From positions 992,001 through 1,056,000 of the forward strand of contig NC_058141.1 of NCBI RefSeq assembly GCF_011075055.1: DNA of 64,000 nt. Reading direction: 5' to 3'. Below, piece by piece: positions 12,901-26,552 of this stretch; the stretch's first letter is position 1, and every line of letters starts with the position of its first letter. The translations under genes were made by a program, and so were the position numbers. Under the pieces are notes generated by a model. That model was not told the DNA's origin and ran no database searches. It saw only the letters and a list, made by a program, of their open reading frames with translations. Source of the DNA: Mangifera indica (Eukaryota > Streptophyta > Magnoliopsida > Sapindales > Anacardiaceae).

Positions 12901-13372
12901 GTGTCAAAACATGAATTCGAGCCCTAGCTAGCCCTAGGGCCAAACAAACCATACAATTTCCAAAATCACAAAACTTTAGCTGATTGTCAAAGTAAGTAGC
13001 CCCGAGGAATTGAATCACAGACCTTACCACTCATCTAACCGTTCAGCAGAAATTTATGACTCAGTATTCATCTCAGCTCTAAGAGCTCTTCATTTCAACT
13101 CACTAATTCCAATAATTTAAAATTACCACAAAATGCTTTATAATGCATGCAAACAACACAATTTTAACAGACCAATCATCTAAATATACAATTACATCAA
13201 ACCCTAACTCAACTTCGATCACAGTAATTAAAATAAAAAAATTAGGGGTTTTGATAAAATTACCGTCTTTAAGAGGCGTCAAGCACTCGTATGAGATTTC
13301 GAACTGGAACGGGTTGAGGAAGGCAGCGGGGTTGTCCAAAACGGTGACGTTCGTGATGTTGACCGCGCTCAT
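9989..13372 (-). CDS. ASF1: Histone chaperone ASF1
   Basis: Three exons on the minus strand join in frame to 217 aa: 13372-13264, 10624-10509 and 10417-9989. The protein opens [20 protein letters not shown] and continues [60 protein letters not shown] and [20 protein letters not shown]. This is the whole immunoglobulin-like ASF1 core (about residues 1-155), which binds the H3-H4 dimer and hands it to CAF-1 or HIRA during nucleosome assembly in the nucleus. The acidic/proline C-tail ends in three near-identical 13-residue repeats ([13 protein letters not shown] type, residues 175-213) followed by PHKQ; this tail is not part of the conserved core. Intron 1 (10625-13263) is expanded by a TRIM retroelement and hAT- and SINE-like repeats. 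Recognition is by sequence; which plant ASF1 paralogue it is cannot be told. Confidence 0.95.
10004..10120 (-). repeat. Three 39-bp tandem repeats coding the ASF1 tail
   Basis: Units 10120-10082, 10081-10043 and 10042-10004 each encode [10 protein letters not shown] variants. The 39-bp length keeps the frame, so copy number changes would lengthen or shorten the tail by 13 residues. Confidence 0.9.
10745..11000. repeat. hAT-like AATTCAAATTC-rich repeat remnant in ASF1 intron 1
   Basis: Composition (CTCGAATTCAAATTCAAACT, AATCAAATCTAACCCTA at the right end) matches the GAGCTC/TTCAAATTC-type non-autonomous elements elsewhere in the window. Boundaries and target duplication could not be fixed. 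Confidence 0.4.
11170..12205 (+). mobile_element. TRIM-like miniature LTR retrotransposon in ASF1 intron 1
   Basis: Two LTRs of 292 bp (11170-11461) and 293 bp (11913-12205) flank a 451-bp interior. Each begins TGTTA and ends in a CA-type terminus (CCTAACA; CCTAATA in the right copy). A perfect 5-bp target duplication TATAT lies at 11165-11169 and 12206-12210. Just inside the left LTR is TGGTATCAGAGT (11464-11475), the primer-binding site complementary to initiator methionine tRNA. A purine-rich tract precedes the right LTR. The interior is A/G-rich and encodes no gag or pol; a Lys-rich 63-aa frame there looks incidental. Total size 1,036 bp fits a terminal-repeat retrotransposon in miniature. 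It lies antisense to ASF1 and must be removed by splicing. LTR divergence is noticeable, so it is not recent. Confidence 0.9.
12687..12933. mobile_element. Small hAT-like non-autonomous element in ASF1 intron 1
   Basis: A 247-bp GAGCTC-type repeat flanked by CTAGGGCCA on both sides (12678-12686 and 12934-12942). Its left end, CTTAGGGGTGG, resembles the left ends of the elements at 28818 and 3700. The terminal inverted repeats are poor and the duplication is 8 or 9 bp, so the assignment is tentative. Confidence 0.45.
12985..13060 (-). repeat. tRNA/SINE-like fragment (minus strand)
   Basis: Read on the minus strand, this gives a TTAGATGAGTGGTAAGG segment followed by GTGATTCAATTCC, which look like pol III A and B boxes of a tRNA-derived SINE. 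No intact tRNA fold, poly-A tail or target duplication was found. Confidence 0.35.
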
Positions 13373-13684
13373 AGTAAAGAACAGGAATGAGATGATTCCG
13401 CCGAAAGGTTAGAGATATCGATATCCTTCATTGAAGATTAAAAAAACCCTAGAACGGGAATTTGGGAGGAGCCACCGGTGACCGGGGATTGGCAGTAAAC
13501 GGGGAGGAGGAAGGTTTAGGAAGGCCGTTGACAAAGGGGGTTAAGGTTTTTTTATAGTGGCGGGTTTACCGACAGTAGCCGGTGGGTAACGTGGAGGGAA
13601 AAGGGGAATTAGAAGTTGGCGGGAGTTTTTGCCATTTGATGTGAAGGTGAATGTGTGATGGCGGTGATGATGAAATTGTTAAAA

Positions 13685-14379
13685 AGCCCAAATGCCTATT
13701 TACCCCAATTTCAAAAGTATATTTATGATAATTAAAAATCTCAAATATTTATCTATTTTTAAATTTTTATCGAAATTATCTTTAAATATAATAATAAAAT
13801 TATTATTTTAATAATATTATTAAAAAATATATAATTTTATTTCATTTTCATAGTTTTGAAAATTAATATTTCACCTTAGACCTTAACTTTGAAAAGTGAT
13901 TTTCTCTCTTAAATCCTTAAATTTTTTTCACCTCTCTGGCCATTGACAATCACTAATTTCCAACCTAAACCCGACTACTAGAATCTTCAATCCAAACTAG
14001 GGGATGAGAAAACATCATCCTTTGAAAGACAATGCTTATCATTCAGACAGAGGTTTTGATTAGATTTCAAGAGAGGGCCACGTTTGTTGAAGAAAGTAAC
14101 TGGATTTTGGGATATCAAACCCTTGAAGAAAAAGTGACTTTTTCAAACGTTAATCTTAAAGAAAATTGTTAGTTTTTTAAACTAAAAAATAAAAATGAGA
14201 TATAGTTTTAATTATTTTAATATTACTGGTAAAGTGATGATTTTACCTTTAACTCTAATAGAAAATTTTTATGTATATGGCAATAAACTAAACTTTGGAT
14301 GGGTATTTAGGTTTTTCAACTATCGTAGATATATATTTGTCTTTTCACTAAAACTTGGATAGAAAATAGTCATTTGGTC
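13685..14379. mobile_element. Mutator-type foldback MITE (copy 2)
   Basis: A 695-bp non-coding element immediately upstream of ASF1, flanked by a perfect 9-bp duplication TTGTTAAAA (13676-13684 and 14380-14388). The left end reads AGCCCAAATGCCTATTTACC and the right end, inverted, GACCAAATGACTATTTTCTA, clearly related to copies 1, 3 and 4. The interior is AT-rich with no coding potential. Confidence 0.85.
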
Positions 14380-14388
14380 TTGTTAAAA

Positions 14389-15970
14389 TAATCAAAACAA
14401 AATGAAGGGTGGAGATTTGGTTTGATCAATCAAAGAGTAATGTAATGTGTAGTTATAAATTTACAATACAAAAGAATTCTACGTACCCACTTAAAATAAA
14501 CAAATATATACACATTTTATATATATATCTTTATATGATTAGTTGATTTTGAATTAAAGATAAAGTAACATCAAATTATATAATACACATATAAATATGT
14601 ATCTATTTGTATACTTAAAAATATTACTCTTTACAATAAGTATCGGTTTGGATATTAACAATTATATAACATTTTATAATTTAATAATATTAAATTAAAT
14701 ATAAAATAATGGTCAAATACATGATAATTCACTAGTACTCATAAAAAATGAGAATATACTCAAATGAATTGATATTTGATATTTAATACATATTTGTGTA
14801 TGTATGATTAAATATTATTTTATCCTAAATTTAAAATCATTTTATCATATAGTGGCAGATTATCAATAATATCATTGTTAATACATATAATTTTATTAAT
14901 TTATGATTGGTTGAATGAAAATGAAATTATGGATATCTATACAATATGTCATCATGTAATTGGTAATTTTGAATTAAAGATAGAATAATATTTAATCATA
15001 TGATGACATATCATCTAGACACCTAATTATATACTAAAAATTGGGTATGCATATCATTATTGTCATTTAAGCTAATTTGATTATTTTCATAAATTTATAC
15101 TTTTACTTCTAATACTAATGATTCTCGATAGACCTAACATAACAATCTATGTTTGTGGATCATGTTTGTGTTATGTCATTTCGAGTTAAAGATCTTTCAA
15201 CCCCATTTTGAAATGGAATTGGGTAAAAACATCCAACTAACACATGACTCGACTTATGAATAAGACTTGTAATGCCCCAATCAAGAAATGGGTCATTGTT
15301 GTGTTAAAAAGAACAATTCATTTAGCTCATTCGACCTCGTTTGACCTATTTTGACTCAAAACAATATGTTTTATATATTTTTCACTTATACATGACATAT
15401 CCTAACCCATTTTGAAACAAAATAGCTCAATCTGAATGCAACACAACACTTAAACATTTAAATACAATGTTGTGTATAAGTTATGAAAGAATCAGCTCAA
15501 GTATGATCCGATTCATAAAATGCTAAACCTAAATCAATTTTTTGGATGTCATATCAAAATTTGTTCACTCTAATTGTCAATGCTTATAAATGTATAAACA
15601 ATTTTTAAATAAATAAATCTTATAAACTTACTTGGATATGGGAAAAATTAAAAAAAAAAAGGAAGAAAATTTATGAAGCAAAAAGAATATTTCATTTGAC
15701 CAAAAGGATTATTTTCCACCGATTTTATTAAAATGATAATTTTTTATTATTTAAGTTTTAAAAAACTAAATTCTTATATATTATTAACTTTTATTAGTAA
15801 ATTTTATTAAATAAAATTACAATAATCTCAATTTGTATAAATTTTTTTATTGTATTTTTCCTTTTCAAAAAAGTGTATGTTTGAGAGTGAACATAATTTT
15901 TGAAAATAATATATCTCTCAATAGTTTTTAAAAATTATAATTACACCATCAAATAACTTAACGGAATGTA
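14389..15970. other. AT-rich intergenic DNA with diverged MITE copies
   Basis: Contains at least two diverged copies of the AT-rich palindromic MITE (around 14500-14640 and 14900-15060, sharing TTTTGAATTAAAGATA and ATCATATGATGACATATCAT). A further repeat-like stretch lies at about 15120-15560. No gene seen. Confidence 0.5.
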
Positions 15971-17125
15971 TGTTAAACTCTTAGGTGTTTTGATGATATT
16001 AAAAACATAAGTTTGAATATATAACATTGTCTAAGGGATGTGTGAAAAATATTACCAAGTGGACACAAATTGATAAATGCATAAACAAGACTTACATCCC
16101 ATGTATCAAGTCAAAACACGAAGAAAAGTGGTCGTATATCCTTTTTGTGTAGTTTTAGGAAAAGTCAACATGGTCAAACTAGATACATGTCTGTGTGCCT
16201 TACAACACATGCCCATCTCTTTGCTTGTCTTTTTATATTTGAAACATTCAAGAATTTTGAAAGTGTAAGGTGGGACACTCATCCCTAAAGTGGTACATTT
16301 GAAAATTCGACTGTTGAGAGTTTTGGCCAAAGATTGACCAAGTGTGAAAAGTAAAAAATTAAAGGATACACACCGGTGTGCCTTAGACACATGCTCGTGT
16401 GTCTCTCAGATTTTTGCAAAAATTGTTGGTTTCGATGCTCAACAGATTTATTCTCCCAACTAATGGTCATTTAAACTATTTTAGCCATCTATGACTATAA
16501 TTGAAGACTTTTTGAAGAGGAATAAGTTAGAGAATATAATGTAAAAATACTTTTTTCTTCTCCAATTCATCTCACATAAGCTCATAACTCAAAATTTTTG
16601 AGAGATACATTTGTGCTTATTATCTTGTATCAACATTGTAAAAGTATTCACAAATATTATTTTCTATATTCAAACTGTTTTCGACAAAATTCCGAATAAA
16701 CTATTATTGTGGATACAATCCCAGATCAACTATAGTGTGTGGTAGAAATCTCAAATAACTATTATAAAAAGAAGATTATTTATTAGTGGAACTTTAAGTG
16801 ATTTGCTCGAAAAAGTAGATGTAGGAAGCTTGGAAAAGAAAGCTTCGAACTACTATAAATCTTGAACATTTTCTTTCTTTACTTTCTTTATTTTATGTTT
16901 TATATTTGTGATAAGTTACTAAGTAAACTGTATGCTTATATATGTGTTCAATGCTTTGATAGATTATTGAATATAGTTTGTGTTTAATTATTTGAACATC
17001 TTATTGAATTTATTTGTTTGGTTGTGATTGTTTATAAATTTGCTTAAAAAAATTTTGTTTGATTAAAAGTTTTAGATAATCCAATTCAACCCCTCTAGGA
17101 TTATTTGCCATTTAAGGTTTTACAA
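15971..17125. mobile_element. Solo LTR, probably Copia-type
   Basis: A 1,155-bp segment starting TGTTAAACTC and ending GGTTTTACA (TG..CA), flanked by a perfect 5-bp duplication ATGTA (15966-15970 and 17126-17130). Near its right end is AATCCAATTCAACCCCTCTA, typical of the downstream part of Copia LTRs. It contains imperfect CACCGGTGTG and CATGCTCGTGTGTCTC motifs. No primer site, polypurine tract or pol remnants adjoin it, so LTR-LTR recombination probably removed the interior. Confidence 0.75.
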
Positions 17126-18020
17126 TGTAATATTTTGAAGTCTGTTCAAATTTTGCCAATTTTTTTTTAAATCCAAAATTCAATCATTTCAAGAAACCTT
17201 GGGGTTAAAATATATTTAGCCTTTTCATTTTGGTTCTGCCAAACTAATCACCCACGAATGAATTTTAAAATATGATTTATAATAAGCATTGATTAACAAT
17301 TAATCATAGAGTATGATATTGTTATAAAGTGATTAAGAAGAGTTTAATTTGTATAAGAAATATTAATGATAATATCATTATATGATTGAATTTTATTTTA
17401 AAATAAAATTATACAAATAAAAATAAATTTTACTAACTTAATAAAATAAACTAACTTGATATTATGAAATTACATAACTTTATTTTATTTTTTTTAATTT
17501 CAGAATAACTTAATTATTAGTCGTCATGTTAATTTATATTAATAAATTAGTAATATTGATTTATTTATGTAATATTATTCATTATTATTTTTAATTAAAA
17601 ATTATTTAAATACATTCTTACATATTATTATTAGTATTAAATTTAATATTATAAATATACATATCATAGTCAATTTTTTTAAATTTAAATTAATATTTAA
17701 TTAGTTTTTATTTAATTTTAACCTATACCGAATCAAATTCAATTATTCGTTGTATGGAAAATTTTGAATCTTTTGATAAAAAATTTACATCTCCTAATTT
17801 TAACATAACTTTATTTAAAAAATTTATCTTCATAATTAATAATGAAAAAAATTCCGTTAGTTTGGTCTAAAACATCGTTGACTCAGTGACTTCTTGTTAC
17901 GTAACACAGCGCTAAAACACTTAAACGACACCGTATTCATTTTTCTATTCCTATTAAAACAGTTCAACAGTAAAAATAAAATTACGTTTTTACTTTTTTA
18001 CCGATTTACTTCACTCTCAG

Positions 18021-18065
18021 AGCCTATACAAAAAGCCACTTTCACTGGAAAGCCCAAACCCTAAC
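18021..18065 (+). promoter_or_regulatory. ATP synthase beta core promoter: TATA-like box, site II and telo-box
   Basis: A TATA-like TATACAAA lies at about 18025. A site II element (AGCCCA, 18051-18056) directly abuts a telo-box (AAACCCTAA, 18056-18064), about 55 bp before the ATG. This pairing is common upstream of plant genes for ribosomal proteins and mitochondrial energy production, which are co-expressed in growing cells. The transcription start is inferred, not seen; the telo-box may lie in the 5' UTR. Confidence 0.55.
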
Positions 18066-18117
18066 TGCAACTCTTTAGTCTCTGTATCTCTCATTGTCTC
18101 TATCGAAGCCCTGACAG

Positions 18118-21023
<2,906 letters not shown>

Positions 21024-22082
21024 ACCAAACACCCTTCTTTCTTCAGCCCCCTTTTCCAGTTCTTGATTATTGCAAAACATCAAATAATTTTAAGTAGGTG
21101 GTGCTGGGTGATATTCCAGCAACAGGATCACGATGTTGATGATGGTGTTCATTTTTTTATGAGACCAAACTGTTTCTTCTTCTACTTCAGGAGCTTCAAT
21201 TCCCTATTTCTTGTTTTGAATGTTAATGTTTTTGCCAAAAAGAGTGGAAGTGGAATAGAACTTGAGGCCCTGCCAATGTATATTTCTTTTTGGATAATTT
21301 CAGAGAACAATCGGATTGTTTTTTAATTTTAAATGATCTCAAATTTAACTTCCTTTAGACCGCCTCTAATGTTTTCATTGACATTTTGCAATGTGTTCTT
21401 GCTATTATTGACATTCAAATTTGGCACTTGGAAGTATGCTTATCGTTTATTTCATTGGTGTCAAAATGGTTGATTCATTTTTTTTTTGCATTCGAAAAAT
21501 ATGAAACATATCACTATACCAGTAATATTATGTATAAATAGTGATATATTATAATGTGACTAGATAATTAAAAATTAAAGGTAAAATAATATTTAATTAT
21601 ATTATAATATATCATTATTTGTGTACATAGTTTTATTATTATTATATTACTTCTTTTTTAGAGGTGAATTAAGTTTGTTTGGATTCGAACCCATTGTCAT
21701 TTTGAACAAATCAAACTCAAATTGAAATGTTGGTTTGATAATTTGATTTGAGTTTGAAGATTAGTGACATGTAAGAGAGTTTTTTTTTTTTCTTTGGTTG
21801 ATTTAAAAAAAAAATTTAGCAATTATTTTTTTTAGATTTTTTATGATACTTTCTAAAAATAATTTTTTTTTTAAAAAATAAGTGAATTTCACAAAATTTA
21901 AAATTTTAAGTTGCATGTAACAATGAACATATAGAAAATTAAGTTTTTTTTTATCAATTCGACTAACATGGATGAGAGTTTAGTTTTCCAAAGAATTGGG
22001 GGGACTGTGCTTTGCGCTAAACCTCAGGGTGCCAGAGAAACACTTCCATAAAAATTACCTATGAAAGTCACTGGAGATGCAA
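21024..22082. other. ATPB 3' flank and AT-rich intergenic DNA
   Basis: The 3' UTR of ATPB probably occupies the first 300 bp. A diverged AT-rich MITE copy lies near 21500-21650, and an oligo-T-rich stretch follows at 21775-21860. No gene seen. Confidence 0.5.
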
Positions 22083-22090
22083 TGCCTACG

Positions 22091-23055
22091 AGTCCTGGCC
22101 ATGGTTCATGAACCGGTGGTTTCGATTCGAAACTGTTGGTTCATAGTTCGAAAAAATAAGGACTCTAATCGAAACCGTAATAAGACGGTTTGTAATCAGT
22201 TTGGAACTGACGGTTCCGGTTCATGACCCCGGTTCGAAACCGACATTGAACCGTCAATTCTAATACATGATCTTGATTTAATTTTTAAATTATTAATTAC
22301 AATAATTGAAAATTAAAAGAAAGACTTGGATTTAATTTTTCAATTAAACTTCCTACGTATCTTCTTGAGATTTAGAATAATTAAAGCCTACGTAGTTCTT
22401 TTACTTTTGCATAATAAAAAATAATTTATATAATTAATTAGAAAAAATAATAAAAAATAAAAAATAAAATTAATTATAAGAATAAATTATATAATTAATT
22501 ATGAATTGTATAATAAAAATTGAAATTGAAATTAATAAAAAATAAAGAAAGAATTTAATTAAATTTAAGAGAATTTGATTGAAAGATTGAGAGAGTATTA
22601 AAAATTGAAAGAATGAGAATGAGAGAGTTTGAAGGATTTAGTGTGGGATAGTTGAGAGATTGAATGGATATATATAGGAAAAATTTTTATAAAAAATTTT
22701 AAAAAAAGAGGGGGTGATACGGAATTTACAAAAAATATAAATCTTGGTCCCCTTCAAAAGATTTTGAAATATGCAGGGGACCCGGTCCCCTGCATATTTG
22801 TAGGGAACCAACGGTATGCAGGGAATAGTTGGTTCTTTTTTTTTTAATTTAAAAAAATCAAAAGAAATATATAATTATCAGTTCAGAAACCCTAAACCGT
22901 CGGTTCATAAACCGGATGTGAACCGGCGATTTACGATTTCAAATTATATAAATCGGAATCGAACCGTTAAAATCTGGTTTCGGTTCTTATAGTTTCGGTT
23001 TTATCCAGGCCGACTTTCATTCGGCTCACGGGCCAAACCGGCCCGTGGCCAGGTC
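22091..23055. mobile_element. Non-autonomous hAT element
   Basis: A 965-bp non-coding element with a perfect 8-bp target duplication TGCCTACG (22083-22090 and 23056-23063). Ends are inverted: AGTCCTGGCCATGG at the left against GACCTGGCCACGG read from the right. Both subterminal regions are dense in short GGTTC/CCGGTT motifs (AACCGGT, ACCGTC, TTCGAAAC), the kind of clustered sites hAT transposases bind. An odd-centred perfect palindrome with 16-bp arms sits at 22767-22799. It lies about 120 bp left of the larger hAT element and could be mobilised only in trans. Confidence 0.8.
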
Positions 23056-23593
23056 TGCCTACGATCAACTAAAACCAAATCCTTACGACCGGAACAACTT
23101 TATTGCCACTTTTATTGGATCAAGCATCAACACGACGCGTGGATCTCAGCAAAACCCGTCACCTCATCACTCAAATCTATCCACCTAGAGACGTCAATGG
23201 GCCGGGCCGACTCCAGCATGGCCCGTTGGGCTAATGGGCCGGGCCCGAGGCCCAAACAGTAATGGGCCTTCGGGCCGGGCCGACCCTTTAAAATATAAAG
23301 GCCCAAAGCCCGGCCCATATACTAACGGGCTTTAAACGGGCCGGGCCAGGCCTTATTAAATATTTTAAAAAAAAGTGTTAATTAAAATTTTTAAACACAA
23401 ATTATTTTTCAATTATTAAAATCGAGGACAGTACCCCGAATATTTTATTTATCATCCCTCACTTATGGCGGAGGAATACCGTGGTTACATGATAAAAAAT
23501 ATTATAAATTGTTAATAAAATACAAATAAATTAATTTACATATTGTATAAATTACAAAACATAAATAAAATTTATCTACTATATAATATTTAT

Positions 23594-25726
23594 CTATTCA
23601 TCTTCTACATCCAAATCTTTGAATTCTTCAAAGACATCTTCTGTCACACGATTCTGTAATTTAAAATCAGCTTTGATTCAATCTTTTATGCACATTATCG
23701 CTTCGACCATATTTGGATGTAAATTGGATCGTCTATCATCCAACACACATCCCCCTGCACTAAAAGCGGATTCCGATGCTACAGTTGACACCGGAGGTGT
23801 TAGTAGATCTCGAGCCATGGCTGCAAGCACAGGAAAGGTTTCTGCCTTGTCTTTCCACCATGCCAAAACATCTAGTTTTTCAGCATTATATCTTTGAACA
23901 ATTTCAGGATAATGGTCAATATTTATATAATTGTAAAATTGACTATAATTTGTACTTTGACTAACAGTTTGTTTACCTTTGCGCAATAAAGACCATATGC
24001 GTGACTTTTTTTTACCTGAACTACCAGAGCTTACCTCTGGTGCAGAACTTTGTCCAGTTTTTCCATATTTTTGTTCATAAATACTATACATATCAAATAA
24101 AAATTCTTGAACATATTCAACAGAATTTGTATTGCTATTAATTGACAAATTTTCATTAATAACATCAAATAAATTTTGTAATGCATTAGTTTTTGCCCTA
24201 GGATCTAAAATAGTAGCTGCAGAATAAAGTAAAGGAATTTCACTCCAATATTTTTTAAATTTTTGTTCCATTTGCATACATATATTTTGAAAAGCATTAT
24301 GAGAGTGACGATACCTATGTTCTTTAAATATATCACTTATTTCTACCATATTATATATTATAGAACAAGTTGTCGGATAATACACACCTGAGCAATGATC
24401 TATGGCTGTTTTCAATAGCTCTAACAAGTTCATTACAGCCATAGCTATTTCCCAATCTTGATCTGTCAAAAAAATAGGATCTTGCGAATCCATTGGTTGG
24501 ATATTGAAGTATCGTGTTATAGGAACTTCATACCCTTCGCATGCTTTTAACATGAGATATGTTGAATTCCACCTAGTGCTAATATCTATTTTTAATTTTT
24601 TCCTTCTTAACCCCATTGATTTACATAATTGATGATATGCTTGTACCCGTGATGGGGATGATGAAATATATGCAATGGCATGTTTAATTACTTTTAAATA
24701 TTTTTTTGCCAAACTCAAGCCATTTTGAGCGATTAAATTAATAATATGACATGCACACCTAACATGAAATAATTTTCCATTAAATGGAGGAGATAAATGA
24801 TTATACATATATTCAATAACTTTATTATTATTTTTAGCATTATCTAAAGTAATTGAAAAAATAGAATTATTAATTTTATATTCATCAAAAATATTTGCTA
24901 ATGAACGATAAATTGCAAGACCATTATGTGAATATTCTAAATTTCTAAATGCAATAACTTTTTTGCATAATTGCCAATCAGAATTAATATAATGAGCAGT
25001 TGCACAAAGATACCCTATACGTTGATTTGTAGCAATCCATAAATCAGAAGTTATTGAAATAACACCATTAAAATTACTTAATTCTCTAATAATTTTTATT
25101 TTCATTAGTTCATAATTTCTCAATATATCTGACCTAAGAGTTGACCTAAGAATTCTTCTAAATGCTGGTTGAATACTATTTTGCATCATCCATTCTAAAA
25201 TTTCATCTTCTGCATAACTAAAAGGTTAATCAGAAGCAACGACATACCTGGCCATATAATCTCGAACCTTCATTTGATCGTACGTAAAAGTTGACATTTC
25301 TCCCATATGTCCAGAACCGCTCGGACCTCCTGCTGAAGTGGCACCTGGACCAACAGATCGCGATCTGGTGAATGCAATTTGTTTTTGTCCTCTAAGTTCA
25401 TGTGGAATTTTTTTACAGTAATCAGTAACATGTCGGCGAAGATGTCCCGTCCCACTTGTACTTGCACATGTTAAACAAGAACCGCAATGTTTGCATACTG
25501 CTCGACGAATTAATTTCCCCTCTATTGTTTCCTCTATTCTATCAAAGTGTTCCCATACCATTGACGTTTGTTTTCTTTTTCTCTCTGTCGAACAATGCGA
25601 ACCTGTACCCGTACCACTTTCACCTGTTGGTGCTCTACCTATCCCACCTTGTGCATCATCAATAATATCATCAGCGCCAGCATGATAATATTCAAATGGA
25701 TTGAATTCATTTGACATTGGAGCCAT
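23594..25726 (-). pseudogene. hAT transposase (BED zinc finger, hAT C-terminal dimerisation), two nonsense codons
   Basis: One frame of 711 codons with no frameshift, interrupted by TAA at 25228-25226 (codon 167) and TGA at 23680-23678 (codon 683). A BED-type zinc finger is visible (C78, C81, H95 and H99 or C104, in CKHC and GHLRRH). Next comes the RNase-H-like transposase fold, with likely catalytic Asp228 in ITSDLWIATNQR and Asp295 in FSITLDNAKN, the marker DISTRWNSTYLML, and the C-terminal dimerisation block TPPVSTVASESAFSAGG with Glu652, the expected third acid. After the TGA the frame resumes IKADFKLQNRV and stops at 23594. Plant relatives usually read Gln and Trp at the two stop positions (from memory of the family), so both are plausibly C-to-T type transitions, as expected from deaminated methylcytosine. 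The encoded full-length protein is therefore inactive here. Confidence 0.92.
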
Positions 25727-25912
25727 TTGTAATATTTTGTAATGATAAAATTAAAATAAAATGAAATTAAAAATATAATAAATAGTTGAGATTGAGAGTT
25801 TGAGAGATTGAGAGTTTGAGAAATTTGTAATTGTAATTGAAAATGAAAATGGAAAATTGAATAGGTTTTTATAGGAAAAAATCAATTAATTAAAAAAAAA
25901 ATTAAAACAAAG

Positions 25913-26315
25913 TTTGGCAACGGCTACTAGTGCCAGTAGCCGTTGCCAACGGCTTCTGCCTCTCCCTTGTGGCAGAAGCTACCCAACGGCTTCTGCCACA
26001 AGGCAGAAGCTAGCCAACGGCTTCTGCCAAGGCAGAAGCCGTTCTGCTAGGCAGAAGCGTTCTGCCTGGGCTTCTGCCACCAGGCAGAAGCAGCTTCTGT
26101 CATTTGGCAGAAGAAAAAATTAAAAAAAATTATATATATATATGAACAGTGTCGGGCCGGGCCAACCCATGGGTTTAATATTAAAGCCCAAAGCCCGACC
26201 CGATAAGCCCACAAGGCAGAAGCTAGCCAACGGCTTCTGCCAAGGCAGAAGCCGTTCTGCTAGGCAGAAGCGTTCTGCCTGGGCTTCTGTCATTTGGCAG
26301 AAGAAAAAATTAAAA

Positions 26316-26370
<55 letters not shown>

Positions 26371-26440
26371 CAGTGCCGAGCCGGGCCAACCCATGAGTTT
26401 AATATTAAAGCCCAAAGCCCGACCCGATAAGCCCATGGGC
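25913..26440. repeat. Inverted GGCAGAAGC array, 213-bp tandem duplication and (TA)n inside the hAT element
   Basis: Positions 25913-26115 consist almost entirely of alternating GGCAGAAGC and GCTTCTGCC units, able to form many alternative hairpins. The block 25997-26209 is then repeated at about 26210-26434, including the AAAATTATATATA tract and the GAACAGTG..CGGGCC segment; the second copy has a (TA)n expansion (about 26321-26367) and a small internal deletion. This lies upstream of the transposase start and may hold its promoter and transposase-binding sites. Confidence 0.85.
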
Positions 26441-26552
26441 CCGGCCCGACACGCTACAGTATCGGGCCGGGCTTTGTCGTGCCTGGGCTTTTTTTCGTGC
26501 TTCGGGCTGGGCCTCCATTTGACTCGGCCCAATTGACGTGTCTATATCCACC

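Larger units (their letters stand above)
23186..26544 (-). mobile_element. Complete hAT-superfamily transposon with full-length but stopped transposase
   Basis: A 3,359-bp element bounded by a perfect 8-bp target duplication TATCCACC (23178-23185 and 26545-26552). Terminal inverted repeats are TAGAGACGTCAATGGGCCG (left) and TAGACACGTCAATTGGGCCG (right end, inverted). Both subterminal zones are rich in GGGCC/GGCCC motifs (GGGCCGGGCC, AAAGCCCGG). The transposase gene runs on the minus strand (25726-23594). The 5' part of the element (about 25900-26440) is built of GGCAGAAGC/GCTTCTGCC inverted repeats, an internal ~213-bp tandem duplication and a (TA)n tract. Exact ends and TSD indicate fairly recent insertion. 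Confidence 0.93.

Noticed and set aside
12985..13060. Functional tRNA gene
   Set aside because: Only A- and B-box-like segments are present; no cloverleaf with anticodon arm can be drawn, so it is kept only as a SINE-like fragment.
15980..17113. LTR starting at TGTTTTGATGAT and ending at GATTATTTGCCA
   Set aside because: These ends leave no matching 5-bp duplication, whereas 15971-17125 gives a perfect ATGTA pair.
23127..23318. Frame rich in GPGP near 23.2 kb
   Set aside because: Caused by GGGCC subterminal repeats at the left end of the hAT element.
26142..26536. Frames with repeated Ile-Tyr and GRALG-like residues
   Set aside because: Products of (TA)n and GGGCC repeats within the hAT element; no protein signal.
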